Origin: Candidatus Gastranaerophilales bacterium
GTDB taxonomy: Bacteria; Cyanobacteriota; Vampirovibrionia; Gastranaerophilales; Gastranaerophilaceae
DNA length: 64,000 bases
Direction: 5' to 3'
NCBI GenBank assembly: GCA_944323255.1
Contig: CALURU010000003.1
Span: forward strand, 78,234-142,233
Shown here: positions 43,392-53,087 of the stretch, in pieces
Layout of the letters: every line of letters starts with the position of its first letter
Numbering within the stretch: position 1 is the stretch's first letter
Notes under the pieces: generated by a model
Database searches by the model: none
What the model was told of the DNA's origin: nothing
The model's input: the letters and a program-made list of their open reading frames with translations, nothing else
Program-made: the position numbers and the translations under genes

Positions 43392-45260
43392 TTAAGAAAG
43401 TTTTTCAATCAGACTTGCGTGCTTGGAGGCAAATGCCTTTCCTCTTGCAATAATTGCAGCTTTAAGAATTGCATGCAAATCTATTGTTGTCATGTCTTTA
43501 TAGTTATTTGGAAGTCTAAGTGACCAGTTTTGGTCGCCAGAAGTTCCTGGTCTGTTGTATACATCATTAATCTGGAAGAAATCAGTAAAGAACATTTGAA
43601 TATTTCTTGCTTTTGATGCAAAAATTTCTGTTATTTTAACAAAAGTCAAATAATCTTTATCCTGAGTTAATCTTACAATAATATCGTCCTTGTTATCAGC
43701 TTCTGCAAATAAGTCTTCTACAAGATTTTTTGCGTGTAAATAACCTTCGTGTGTATTTATCATGCTCTCAGCCCACATTGCAATAGGATTATTGTCATGA
43801 GTACCAACCATTGTCCAGACGTTTTCTGTAATATTTTTGCATCTGTACGGATGCTCAGGTTTTTCTGGAACAACAAACTGCGTAAGTCTCATTCCCTGAA
43901 GTCCGTATTTTTTCATAACAGCATCAACAGGGTTTGTAAGAGTCCCTAAATCTTCACAAACGATTGCATTTTTATCCAAACCGCACTCTTTTGCAGCTGC
44001 TATAACGATTTTTTCAATTAATCTGCCATAAAGCTTGATTTGTTCATCAGACAAAGTTTTGACTCTCTTTTCCTTATCAGCTTCCAGAGTAGTATCTAAA
44101 TCTTCCATCTTTGCAATAGCGTATCTTGAAAGCTCCGGATGTTCAGGAGAAGAGTATAATCTGCCTGCCCCTTCTTCGCACATAGGTTTTTTACCTACTT
44201 TATAAACCCAAGGGTCAATCAAACCTACAATATGATCGATTCTGACACCGCCAGGATTTTCTTTGAACATTTTTTTGTAAAGATTTTTCATCAAAATGCC
44301 GCCTTCACCCAAAGATCCGTCAGAATTGAACATTTTGTCCGGATCCATTACCGGGAAGCCCCACGCCTGACCGTCTTTTGAGAAATAATCAGGAGGGCAG
44401 CCAAGATACCAGCCTTCTAAGAATAAAGACTGATAAGCCCACGCATCTCTGTCAGAGAATGCAACCTGACGGTCTGCAATCATCTTTATACCCTTTGAAA
44501 GCGCATATTTTTTGGTCTCTTCATTTTGTTTTTCAAGTACAAACTGGCAAAACTTGTAAAATTCAATTTCATCTGAATATTTATTTTTTATTTCATCTAT
44601 TCTTTGTGCGTAAGCTTTCTTTTCATCTTCTGATTTAGGATTCATTAATTTTTTATCAGTTTCATTTTTCCAGGTGTACCAAAAATCATTATCATTTTCG
44701 ATAGAAAGAGCTTCATACAACGAGTCATTGTCAAGCCAGAAGCTGTTTTCTTTTTTAAACTTGTCAAACTCTTTCTTTATAGAAGAGCCGAAAAGTCCGC
44801 CATGAATTTCTTTAAAGTTTGCCCAAGCTTCTTTTAATGCTTCATTTTGTGCTTTTATAATGTAAGAATAAGCGGTTCTTCCTTGATTTTGTTTTGGATT
44901 TCCTGCTACAACTTTTTCAAAAGTTGCTTGAGACAGGATATTATCCCATTTTTTTTCTGTTAATTGTTTCAAATCTATAAACAAAGGATTTCCGGAAAAA
45001 ATTGTACCTGTATATGGTGAGGAATCAGAACTTTTTGTTTTTCCGGCAGGTCCAAGCTGCAATGCATTGAATATTCCGTGAGCATAATCAATCAATTCGT
45101 GTCCGGCTTCAGAATTAAATGTTCCAAAACCTGTATCTTCACCATTTTTGGAAGGGAAGCTGCTTCCGTGAATAATCAGTGCAAAGTTATCTTTTCCTAA
45201 TACTTTCAGTGCTTCTGATACGAGTTTAGTATCAATTTTATTTGATGTTAAACAGACCAT
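43392..45260 (-). CDS. malQ: 4-alpha-glucanotransferase
   Basis: 622 residues, GH77. It disproportionates malto-oligosaccharides and trims glycogen branches. Catalytic sites are GGVRIDHIVGLIDPW (nucleophile Asp), NAIVCEDLGTL (acid/base Glu) and MVGTHDNNPIAMW (transition-state Asp). An insertion rich in charged residues lies between about 130 and 260 (helical, EKKAYAQRIDEIKNKYSDE), longer than in E. coli MalQ. GAGGAG before the start supports the ATG. It is a paralogue of the divergent protein at 298-2085. Confidence 0.93.
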   Translation of the reverse strand: MVCLTSNKIDTKLVSEALKVLGKDNFALIIHGSSFPSKNGEDTGFGTFNSEAGHELIDYAHGIFNALQLGPAGKTKSSDSSPYTGTIFSGNPLFIDLKQLTEKKWDNILSQATFEKVVAGNPKQNQGRTAYSYIIKAQNEALKEAWANFKEIHGGLFGSSIKKEFDKFKKENSFWLDNDSLYEALSIENDNDFWYTWKNETDKKLMNPKSEDEKKAYAQRIDEIKNKYSDEIEFYKFCQFVLEKQNEETKKYALSKGIKMIADRQVAFSDRDAWAYQSLFLEGWYLGCPPDYFSKDGQAWGFPVMDPDKMFNSDGSLGEGGILMKNLYKKMFKENPGGVRIDHIVGLIDPWVYKVGKKPMCEEGAGRLYSSPEHPELSRYAIAKMEDLDTTLEADKEKRVKTLSDEQIKLYGRLIEKIVIAAAKECGLDKNAIVCEDLGTLTNPVDAVMKKYGLQGMRLTQFVVPEKPEHPYRCKNITENVWTMVGTHDNNPIAMWAESMINTHEGYLHAKNLVEDLFAEADNKDDIIVRLTQDKDYLTFVKITEIFASKARNIQMFFTDFFQINDVYNRPGTSGDQNWSLRLPNNYKDMTTIDLHAILKAAIIARGKAFASKHASLIEKLS

Positions 45261-45389
45261 AAATTACTACTCCTCTAATTCTCTTCATAATTAATACTAT
45301 CATTGATAAAAAACTATTTCAATAAAATGTAAATGATTGTTAGATTTTGTCAGATTGAATGTGGAGTAATTCTCTTTGATTTACAAAGA

Positions 45390-48146
45390 TTATAAACAAG
45401 TATAAATTAAATCCTGGTTATTTAATTCTACAAAATCCTTATAAACATACGGGATATCAATCATAATTTCTCCTTGCTCAATATCCGGAGTTAGATTGTA
45501 ATCGTTCACAAAATTTTGGTCCAGCGCAATTTTATATTTGCCTGGAGAAATACCTGAAAAATAATAATTGCCGGAATTATCAACTGTTGAATATGCGACC
45601 TCCTGACCTTCCATATCAAAAAGACTTACTATAAAATCTGTAATGACCATTTTTCTGTTAAATTCATCTTGTATTTTCAGTTTCCCGGAAATATTGCCAA
45701 CCGTACTTTTTAGCGGAAATTCTACTCTTGTTGTTTTCATTGGCTCTACATATATTGACTGCTTTAAACCTTTTTCCGGCGACAGGTTCGCATGCAAATT
45801 ATCTCCGTCAAGTTTAATATCATAATAACCTTTTTCTACGCTTTGAAGTGGACAAAAACCGCTTCTTTTAGTTTTTATAGGATCGCTTTTCCAGGCAACT
45901 TTTACTGGGACATTAGGTACTTTTATATCTTCTTTATCAAATACATTATTATGGTTTTTATCGATATATGCGGCTATTTCAACAAAACCTTCATCAGGAG
46001 ATGCCGTTCCTATTGATTGCAAACCACAGCCTGAAAAAGCAAAGGTATCATTAAAGGTAAAGTTAATAGAATGTCTTGTATTTGCCGGAATATACATATT
46101 ATTAAACATATAACCCATAGCTGTATTATATTGATAATTAAGACTTATAATCATACCCGTTTTTGTTCTGTACCCTATTGCAGCAGTATATGTACATCCT
46201 CCGTCATACCCTTGATATTTATAACCTACACCTAAGGCTAAAATTATTCTTTTAAACTCCGGAAAACGATAATTTAGTTTTATCATATTGTAATCATTTT
46301 TAGTCCCTCCTGATTCATACTGAACACTTTCATGCCCGAGTCCGAGAACACCTTTATTTTTAGGAAGGCGCCAGTTCGTATTACAGTAGAGGTTGCTGTA
46401 ATTGCTTGTAAATCCGTTTGAATATGAACTTGAAGAATTATATTCAGTATTATAAGCATTTCCCATATATCCGGCTTCCAGAGTTAATTTAGAATTTATA
46501 CTTTTTGATGCATTTAAATTATAGTAATAATTCAAATTATGCCCGACGCTGTTTTCGCCATATCTTAAGTTCCCGTTAAGCCGCAGTTTAGCATAATTAA
46601 ACAGGTTGGCTCCGGCATTAATATATGCTTCATCAAAGGTTGTTATACCACCGCCGTAACGATGGTCAAGATTTGAAAAATATCTTGTATAGCGCATATT
46701 TGCATTGAATTTTTCACGTGTGTAACTGTAAGCCGCTTCTGCACCAAGCCTGTCGCAAATAAACCCCGAGTCGGAACCTGCTACATAATAATTTGGTGAT
46801 TGCTGGTAGAGTCTTAGTTTTAGAGTTGAATTATGGTAGTCAAAAACATTTTCCAGAGATAATGAATACCCAGGATTGTATCCGGAAGCATCATAGTTAA
46901 AATCTTTCATTAGAGATAATCCGGCAAGAGCATTGAGTTTATAAAACTCATTTCTATATAGATTTAAAGTGTTAATTAAGCTCACACCCTCCATTGTATT
47001 AGGATTACGGTAAACACCGGAGGATAGTATTGAATAATCATTATATAAATTAGTTAAAAATATAGCATCATCATTTTTTTTGATAATTTTATCGTAAATC
47101 AGCTTTGTATCAAGAGTCATATTATCACTTATTCCGTACTGTCTGCTGCCGCCTGCTACAAACTTTTTAGAAGTCATCTGGTAAATATAACCGTTTGAAC
47201 TGAACAGTCTGTTGTTAAATCCGGAAATTCCTGTAAAAATACGATGCTTTGACTCACCCTTTTTTAAAAAGCTATTAAATGAAGAATTATCAGTTTTTTC
47301 ATATTCATTATAATCCGATAATTGCGCACCTATAAGCATTGTCCCTATTGAATTATAATTATCTTTAAATCCGGAGACCTGACCTAATTCATAATAATAT
47401 TTATCACGCCATTTATTTTTATAAGAAAAACTCAGCCCGCCAAATGAAAAAAACTGCTGCGTGTAGTTATTTGTATTAAAATTGAGAGAATAATCACCTT
47501 CGTATAATTTACCTTTTAAGCTCATTCTTGTATTATTATTAAACATTACATTATTCTGTGTTGCATTTAAGTACACCTGCTTTGCGGAATCATTCATCAT
47601 CGAATTGCTCACTTCAAACGTATCAAAAGACAGCCTGCCCTTTTCTTTAGGCTGTAAAATATTTTTTTCCTCTGCTTCTTCCTGTGCTATCTCTGTAGTT
47701 TTCTTTATAATATATTTGTTTTTAACTTTTACGCATAAAGTGCTGTTATCAATTGTAAATTCGGAATTAAAAATACGTTCTGCAGTACTTTTATCAATAT
47801 AAAACTCGTTAATTTCTATAATGCCTTCTTTTTGAAACTTAAATGAAGATGAAATAGAAGTATTATTTAAAAAAATTCCGCTTCTGTTTATAAAAATATT
47901 TTCACCCTCAAAGTTAGAGAAAGACAGTTCTTTTTGAGAATGATTTACTTCAGCCGGTAAATTAAAAATTTTTGCTGTTTGTTTGACCGGAAGGTATATC
48001 TTATCATCAGAAAGCATCATTACTTCAATATCATAATAATCTGCACCGTTTACTTCAAGAGAAGTTATTGTAGTCTGTTCATTCTGTGCAAATACACCGC
48101 AAAAACCGGTCAAAAATAACAGTACTAAAAGTATAAAAAACTTCAT
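45390..48146 (-). CDS. Usher-like outer-membrane protein
   Basis: 918 residues. Signal peptide 1-20. Residues ~27-145 form an N-terminal beta domain with DDKIYLPVKQTAKIFNLP. Residues ~165-690 are a long alternating strand region rich in Y/N/G, as in an outer-membrane barrel. About 715-790 has an EF-hand-like Ig/SdrB segment (YIDKNHNNVFDKED), and 800-900 a carboxypeptidase-regulatory-like domain (GNYYFSGISPGKYKIALD). Order and place (last gene of an operon with a PapD-like chaperone and two subunits) match archaic chaperone/usher systems, but no canonical usher motif could be confirmed. Alternatives are a TonB-less barrel or a secretion pore. Confidence 0.55.
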   Translation of the reverse strand: MKFFILLVLLFLTGFCGVFAQNEQTTITSLEVNGADYYDIEVMMLSDDKIYLPVKQTAKIFNLPAEVNHSQKELSFSNFEGENIFINRSGIFLNNTSISSSFKFQKEGIIEINEFYIDKSTAERIFNSEFTIDNSTLCVKVKNKYIIKKTTEIAQEEAEEKNILQPKEKGRLSFDTFEVSNSMMNDSAKQVYLNATQNNVMFNNNTRMSLKGKLYEGDYSLNFNTNNYTQQFFSFGGLSFSYKNKWRDKYYYELGQVSGFKDNYNSIGTMLIGAQLSDYNEYEKTDNSSFNSFLKKGESKHRIFTGISGFNNRLFSSNGYIYQMTSKKFVAGGSRQYGISDNMTLDTKLIYDKIIKKNDDAIFLTNLYNDYSILSSGVYRNPNTMEGVSLINTLNLYRNEFYKLNALAGLSLMKDFNYDASGYNPGYSLSLENVFDYHNSTLKLRLYQQSPNYYVAGSDSGFICDRLGAEAAYSYTREKFNANMRYTRYFSNLDHRYGGGITTFDEAYINAGANLFNYAKLRLNGNLRYGENSVGHNLNYYYNLNASKSINSKLTLEAGYMGNAYNTEYNSSSSYSNGFTSNYSNLYCNTNWRLPKNKGVLGLGHESVQYESGGTKNDYNMIKLNYRFPEFKRIILALGVGYKYQGYDGGCTYTAAIGYRTKTGMIISLNYQYNTAMGYMFNNMYIPANTRHSINFTFNDTFAFSGCGLQSIGTASPDEGFVEIAAYIDKNHNNVFDKEDIKVPNVPVKVAWKSDPIKTKRSGFCPLQSVEKGYYDIKLDGDNLHANLSPEKGLKQSIYVEPMKTTRVEFPLKSTVGNISGKLKIQDEFNRKMVITDFIVSLFDMEGQEVAYSTVDNSGNYYFSGISPGKYKIALDQNFVNDYNLTPDIEQGEIMIDIPYVYKDFVELNNQDLIYTCL

Positions 48147-48754
48147 CAGGGTTTCCTGTATATATTCAGAGTTATTACAGCCTCATAAACCCCAGCAGAA
48201 TCTTCACCTATAGAGTATGTATTCCCGAGCGGAGTATTGGATATTGTTTGAGAAACGTTCATATCCTGCACTCCTCCGCTTAAAATCCGGCAGCAAAGCT
48301 CGCCTCTATAGTTTAAAGGTTTTATATCATAAGATGAAGTATTAATAACAGGATATGCTATTATATTAGGATTCTTAGAAGGGCTTCCGGACATAATATC
48401 AAAAACTGCGGCGGATTCAGGCAGACGGTCTTTATTCCCCAGCATCAGATACAGTTTATCATTATTCATTACATAGGCATTTTTCATTCCGCCAAGTGTA
48501 TCTATACTTCCGGATAAAATAAAATCATAAGTATTATCGTCACCATTGGTCTTGATATTAAATATTGCTTCCAAGCCTGACTGGAATCCGTTTTCCGGAT
48601 TTATTACACTGTTATTTTTTGAAGAAGGTACTGTTTTGACAATAGCTGCTGAAGGCACAACAGTTGTAATTACGCTGTCCATTACTGCAGCGCCGGAGCA
48701 TACCGGCGCTGTTAGTAATAGTAATAAAAAGATAATAAAACGATTTCTCATCAA
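48146..48754 (-). CDS. Pilus-subunit-like exported protein B
   Basis: 202 residues. Signal peptide ending near SGA. The mature chain is all-beta in appearance and parallels its neighbour: NPENGFQSGLEAIFNIKTNG ... PNIIAYPV. It ends with SAGVYEAVITLNIYRKP, like the last strand (G-x-Y-x-[DA]-x-[IV]-T[VL]) of spore-coat-U/Csu-type subunits that complement each other. It overlaps the usher-like gene by one base and starts six bases after its paralogue's stop. It is probably a polymerising subunit. Confidence 0.55.
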   Translation of the reverse strand: MMRNRFIIFLLLLLTAPVCSGAAVMDSVITTVVPSAAIVKTVPSSKNNSVINPENGFQSGLEAIFNIKTNGDDNTYDFILSGSIDTLGGMKNAYVMNNDKLYLMLGNKDRLPESAAVFDIMSGSPSKNPNIIAYPVINTSSYDIKPLNYRGELCCRILSGGVQDMNVSQTISNTPLGNTYSIGEDSAGVYEAVITLNIYRKP

Positions 48755-48760
48755 AATATC

Positions 48761-49372
48761 CTATGTTGTAGTATCTGTTAATGTTATATGAGCCTCATAA
48801 GTTCCTGCGTTATCGTCAAAAGAATATGTTGTCGAATCAACAGAAGATGATATCGTAGTTGTAGCCGTTGTTATTCCCGGATTCACTTTAAACTCATACT
48901 GGCTTTTGCTGTCATTATATTGTGGCTCAACTCCCTCCGTTGCACCGCCGATTGTAATACCTGTTACCGGATAGGCAATTGCATTTGCGTTGTTTGAAGG
49001 AACTGCAGTTCCGGTTTTAATATCAGTTAGTGAGGCAACAGCAGGTTTTTTAGTTGTATTAGTCAGTATTACATATACAACCCCCGCTTTTTTAAAGAAT
49101 GCCTGTTCAAAACCGTTTGCGGTATCTGCCTTTGCTGTAAGATACAAATCAATTTCATCATTCGCACGAATTGTAAATATTGATGAAAAAGCGCTGTCTA
49201 AATTACCTGTTGCCGGGTCAATAGTTTTTGTCTGAATGTCAGTTTCTGCTTTAATATCAACAAAAGGCGCCAGGGTCGCACGTAAAATTTGTGTATCAAA
49301 GGTTTCAGCATGTGCACACATACAAGATGCGCATAAAACTAAAAGTGACGTGAATAATTTTGTTTTCTTCAT
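48761..49372 (-). CDS. Pilus-subunit-like exported protein A
   Basis: 203 residues. Signal peptide (cleavage after AHA). It is a paralogue of the next gene's product: TGNLDSAFSSIFTIRANDEI ... ANAIAYPVTGI, and the terminal GTYEAHITLTDTTT. Threonine-rich and cysteine-free in the mature part, as expected for a fibre subunit. AAGGAG precedes the ATG. The last strand motif matches that of two other proteins in this locus. Confidence 0.55.
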   Translation of the reverse strand: MKKTKLFTSLLVLCASCMCAHAETFDTQILRATLAPFVDIKAETDIQTKTIDPATGNLDSAFSSIFTIRANDEIDLYLTAKADTANGFEQAFFKKAGVVYVILTNTTKKPAVASLTDIKTGTAVPSNNANAIAYPVTGITIGGATEGVEPQYNDSKSQYEFKVNPGITTATTTISSSVDSTTYSFDDNAGTYEAHITLTDTTT

Positions 49373-49386
49373 GTGTTGGTTTCTCC

Positions 49387-50208
49387 TTAAATTGAATTAC
49401 TTACATTAAATGAAATCTCTTTTATAAGATTTTTATTTTCTCCTTTTTCGTTTTTGTAGGTTAAAATAACTTTTAGAATATAATCTCCTGCTTCAAGATT
49501 ATCTGGTATTAAGCCGGTCTCTTCAAAAATACCGTTTGCTCTTATAGTATTGCTGTTCATATTGAACTCTTGTACTAATTTTTTATCCTTAATAATCTGT
49601 GCTTTTCCGTGATAACGCACTTTGCTGTTACCGCTTGCCGAAAGCTGCATATGGTAAACCAGATTCTTATTATTTTTTTCAACCGTTAAATTATTAAATG
49701 AACCTACCTTTACAAAACGTCCTTTATCAACGTAAATCGGGATACCAAGCCTTGTTTTTACAATAAGCTTTGTATTTACATTCTTATTTTTACTTGGAAG
49801 CATAATTTCTTTTGCAGCAACATCTTCAATAAACATTACCATTCTGGATTCACCGTCAGGCATGCTTTTTAAATCAGTAAATGTAACCCGGACTAATTGC
49901 GGAATCCCATTTTTTAAAGTAAATTCATTAGGAACAAATCTTGCATGCGGAATAAGATTATCCGGCTTATCAGAATCGCCAATTGCGTTCATCTTACCCT
50001 CATCTGTTATTGTAAAATATTCTGGATAAAGCTTATACCTGATTGTCTCATTTTTGTCAGCCTGAACACTAAATGATGTTGTAAGATAATTTCCGTTGCT
50101 TTTGTTAGCATTTAGTTCAATTAAAGTAGGCGCAACTTTTACCGCAGCCTGAACCTGACAGATTGATAACATAAAAACTAACACTACAAATTTTAGCAAA
50201 TTTTGCAT
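49387..50208 (-). CDS. PapD-like periplasmic pilus chaperone
   Basis: 273 residues. Signal peptide MQNLLKFVVLVFMLSICQVQ (cleaved after QA). Domain 1 begins AVKVAPTLIELNANKSNGNY with the first strand, then PQLVRVTFTDLKSMPDGESR, matching the chaperone motif with RxxxxxLPxDrE, and later LIVKTRLGIPIYVDKG, equivalent to the last strand of domain 1 in FimC/CsuC. Domain 2 (about 170-270) is a second Ig fold. It would hold subunits in the periplasm before the usher. It lies between the tip-like gene and the subunits. Confidence 0.65.
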   Translation of the reverse strand: MQNLLKFVVLVFMLSICQVQAAVKVAPTLIELNANKSNGNYLTTSFSVQADKNETIRYKLYPEYFTITDEGKMNAIGDSDKPDNLIPHARFVPNEFTLKNGIPQLVRVTFTDLKSMPDGESRMVMFIEDVAAKEIMLPSKNKNVNTKLIVKTRLGIPIYVDKGRFVKVGSFNNLTVEKNNKNLVYHMQLSASGNSKVRYHGKAQIIKDKKLVQEFNMNSNTIRANGIFEETGLIPDNLEAGDYILKVILTYKNEKGENKNLIKEISFNVSNSI

Positions 50209-50209
50209 A

Positions 50210-51112
50210 TCATTCCCTCTCCATAATATAAATCAGCGGGTTTTGTCTAAGACCCTCTTTTATATATCTGTCTTTATCAATATTTTTAAATGAATATTCA
50301 ATAACAAGACTCGTTGGAATATTATTCCCCTGCTCAAAACCCTTAATCGTTGAACCGCCTTTTGCAAGAAGATAACGCCTGTTAGGCAAAATGTTAGTTA
50401 GATTCTGTTCACAGCTTGCAATATTACCTGTATAACTTTTTATCTGAAATGAATATTCTCCATCTAATGTCCCAATATTAGAAGTATCAAGCCATAAAGC
50501 CCAATTTGTGTTGGAAGTTAAGTCAAGCCTGATATCATTCCTGTTTTTCACGGAAAGCTGCTTATTAAAAACATCGTCTTCACTCAATACAATGTAAGGG
50601 TCTCCGCTGAAAGATGATATTGATTGTTTTTCTTCTATTACAAAAGTAAATACAAAATCACATTCATACTCTTGAATTAAACTTGTTCTGTTGACAAACT
50701 TTAACGGAATAGTATAAGTACCTGCGGGAAGTTCTCCTATGTTTTCTATACGCAGACTTATATTTTTTTGTGCAGTTCGTGTAAAATCAATATCACCCAG
50801 ACTATCAATATAAAATAATTGCATGCCGGTATTGCTTAGCTGATATGACTGACCGTCACATATAAGGAATAATTTACTTACCGGTATTCTAATATTAGAA
50901 TCCTCATTATTAGTTATATAAGGTTCAAGAGCCGTTGCAAAAAGTCTGGAAATCCAGATTTGAGGATATATTAAATTAACACCTGCCGTTACAGAAGAGG
51001 AAGTAACAACAGGCATACCGAGCTGTTCTGCACGCATAAACATATTAGCTCCGGCTGATGGAGATATTATTATAATTGATATAAGTATTATAAAGTGAAT
51101 TATTTTTTTCAT
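50210..51112 (-). CDS. Exported beta-rich protein, possible tip or adhesin
   Basis: About 300 residues from the ATG at 51112, chosen over an in-frame TTG at 51130 because AGGA lies before the ATG. Signal peptide ends at SAGA. The rest is beta-rich (IRIPVSKLFLICDGQSYQLS, GTYTIPLKFVNRTSLIQEYE, SFQIKSYTGNIASCEQNLTN) with few cysteines. It is first gene of the operon, one base before the chaperone gene. Tip adhesins often have this size and place, but no lectin or known adhesin motif is seen. Confidence 0.45.
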   Translation of the reverse strand: MKKIIHFIILISIIIISPSAGANMFMRAEQLGMPVVTSSSVTAGVNLIYPQIWISRLFATALEPYITNNEDSNIRIPVSKLFLICDGQSYQLSNTGMQLFYIDSLGDIDFTRTAQKNISLRIENIGELPAGTYTIPLKFVNRTSLIQEYECDFVFTFVIEEKQSISSFSGDPYIVLSEDDVFNKQLSVKNRNDIRLDLTSNTNWALWLDTSNIGTLDGEYSFQIKSYTGNIASCEQNLTNILPNRRYLLAKGGSTIKGFEQGNNIPTSLVIEYSFKNIDKDRYIKEGLRQNPLIYIMERE

Positions 51113-51257
51113 TACAAATGAAATCCTCAAGTCTATTCCTTTATAAAATTTCTTTTTAAATAAAAAAATAGCTGTATGTATAAAACAATATGATAGTTTG
51201 CTAAACAGCCTGTTAGGGAATTTATATTTTATTGGTTATTAATATAGTTCTATTGAA

Positions 51258-51734
51258 ATGAAAAAATTTATATTAATTATAATAATTCTATGTACCAGCT
51301 CAAGCGTATTTGCGGAGAATCAGGACTCGCAAGTTATACAAGCTGCTGTGCCTGAAGTTTTACATATAGAAAAAATTATTGTAGAAAACACAGAATACGA
51401 AAAAGATGAGGAACTAAAAAATGTGGAAATAAGAAGTACTGAATATGTGAATGAAAAATGCTACAGACTCTGTCTCAGCCCGTTTTCAGTAAGAATAACA
51501 ACGAATTTATCAGATCCTATTCAGGTTAGTGCAAAAATGGAAAGCTGCTGCAGTACATGCGGCAGATATCCACTAAGTAATGAGGATTTGTCTGTAACAC
51601 CTTCTTCATACACAATTACAAATCCTCACGATAAAATTGAAACAGATTTTTTCACACCAAAAGTACTTGCCCACGATACAACAGTTTGTACTACATACAG
51701 AGCACATTTAGTAATAACGCTTGGACGGGTTTAA
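51258..51734 (+). CDS. Small exported cysteine-rich subunit-like protein
   Basis: 158 residues. Signal peptide (cleavage after VFA). Eight cysteines in the mature part (CYRLCL, MESCCSTCG, TTVCTTY) suggest disulfides. The C-terminus CTTYRAHLVITLGRV matches the last-strand pattern of the two subunits in the divergent operon, so it may be a third fibre component. It is transcribed away from that operon, 145 bases between starts. AT-rich codons, like the neighbours. Confidence 0.5.
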   Translation: MKKFILIIIILCTSSSVFAENQDSQVIQAAVPEVLHIEKIIVENTEYEKDEELKNVEIRSTEYVNEKCYRLCLSPFSVRITTNLSDPIQVSAKMESCCSTCGRYPLSNEDLSVTPSSYTITNPHDKIETDFFTPKVLAHDTTVCTTYRAHLVITLGRV

Positions 51735-51736
51735 AT

Positions 51737-52486
51737 ATGTTAAAAAAAATAATATCATTATTTATAATTATCACATTTACAGCACCGTTATCGTATGCAC
51801 GTGTTGGTCAGCCGACATTTGTCTTTGCAATAAATGAAAACCCGGCAGCAGCGTCCGGAGACAATAATAACAATGGAGATGACGGTTTATCAAGAGGAGC
51901 AGTTACAGCAATAACTCTCGGATCAATCGGCGGCGCTGCCGTTTTGGGCCTTGCAGGATGGCTTTATAAAAGAAAATTGGAACAAAACCTTACAGCAGGC
52001 TGTATAAGAGGCTCCGCAGACCCACTTATACCGTTCTGTATTGAACGTAATCCTAACGCAGAGTTTTATGCAAGGATAAATAAAAATTATCCATACCTAA
52101 AAAAAGCATTGAGCCTAAATGAAATACATTATTGTCCAAATTCTAAATATCTTCTAATCTATGACACCTCTATTGAAAAAAGGACTTTTGATTCTATCAG
52201 ATTTAATCTTCCGCAGGGTGTTAAGTCCTTAAAAATAACTCATGTAACAGACCCTTTCAAGCATGGAGAATTAACAACAGAACTCTTTTTTAATCAAAAA
52301 AATAATAACTCCAGTCAACAAGGAATAAATGTGCTTAAAAATATAAAAAACGAGATTACGAATGTTGAAGGTGTAATCATGAAAACCATTCCAGTAGACA
52401 ACTCTAAATATGACTCAGCTTTGTATGTAATAAGTAACTATTCTACTAAAAAGATTTATGGAATAGTGTTCGAATTTATTTTTTAA
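51737..52486 (+). CDS. Exported protein with central membrane helix, unknown
   Basis: 249 residues from the ATG at 51737, two bases after the preceding stop. Signal peptide ends at SYA. After an N/D/G-rich linker comes a glycine-rich membrane helix (AITLGSIGGAAVLGLAGWLY). The large C-terminal domain has SADPLIPFCIERNPNAEFYA, KYLLIYDTSIEKRTFDSIR and the final beta strands. Co-transcribed with the cysteine-rich gene. No family known; it may anchor or assemble the fibre. Confidence 0.5.
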   Translation: MLKKIISLFIIITFTAPLSYARVGQPTFVFAINENPAAASGDNNNNGDDGLSRGAVTAITLGSIGGAAVLGLAGWLYKRKLEQNLTAGCIRGSADPLIPFCIERNPNAEFYARINKNYPYLKKALSLNEIHYCPNSKYLLIYDTSIEKRTFDSIRFNLPQGVKSLKITHVTDPFKHGELTTELFFNQKNNNSSQQGINVLKNIKNEITNVEGVIMKTIPVDNSKYDSALYVISNYSTKKIYGIVFEFIF

Positions 52487-52679
52487 ATTTTGTAAAAAAC
52501 ACAAGACTTCGATAATAAAATTATTTTAATAGCAAGATAGCATTACAACAAGTATAAGTTTTATTAAGAATTATATTAACCAGCTTTAAATTAAAAATTT
52601 AATAATCTTGATGGTAACGAGATGAAAATAAATTTTTAAAATAAATAGAGAGTAGAGTGCAGTAAGGTAATATTACATA

Positions 52680-52905
52680 CTGAGTGGACATAACAAAGCC
52701 CCCTCTCCCGAATTTCTAAGTTTCACAAAAGCTCAACATGAAATTCTGCCCTCTCCTGGGGTAAATGTAACAAAGTCTGAAGTAAGATTCCAAATCTAAC
52801 GCAAGCCGAGGGGCGAAGGGAGCACCACACCTAGCGTGGAACTTACCCGTCCCTTGTGGGAGGGTCGAAATCTTTGATTTCGGGGAGGGGTTTTATAACA
52901 AATAT
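52680..52905. repeat. Composite of two GC-rich palindromic elements
   Basis: 52699-52760 is an inverted copy of the element at 31947-32020 (CCCTCTCCCGAATTTCTAAG ... GCTCAACATGAAATTCTGCC). 52810-52905 holds a related one ending GTCGAAATCTTTGATTTCGG plus GGAGGGG. It is 180 bases from the IS110 stop. The rest of the 52487-53087 gap shows nothing else. Confidence 0.7.
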
Positions 52906-53087
52906 TGAACTAGTATTTTTTACTCCTAAAAATTATCATGGACAACAATGGAAACGAGATTCTGTTGAAAAAGTCAAGTACTTTTTTAAATTTTCTTTGG
53001 GGAAAAATGTATATTAATTTGAGCCATTTTTTGCACTACAAGATGAGCGCTTATGGGAACGCTTTAATTTATTACTATTAGATTAAT

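Noticed and set aside
45390..48146. Usher-like protein as a TonB-dependent receptor
   Set aside because: No TonB box or typical plug domain near the N-terminus, and its operon partners are a chaperone and subunits.
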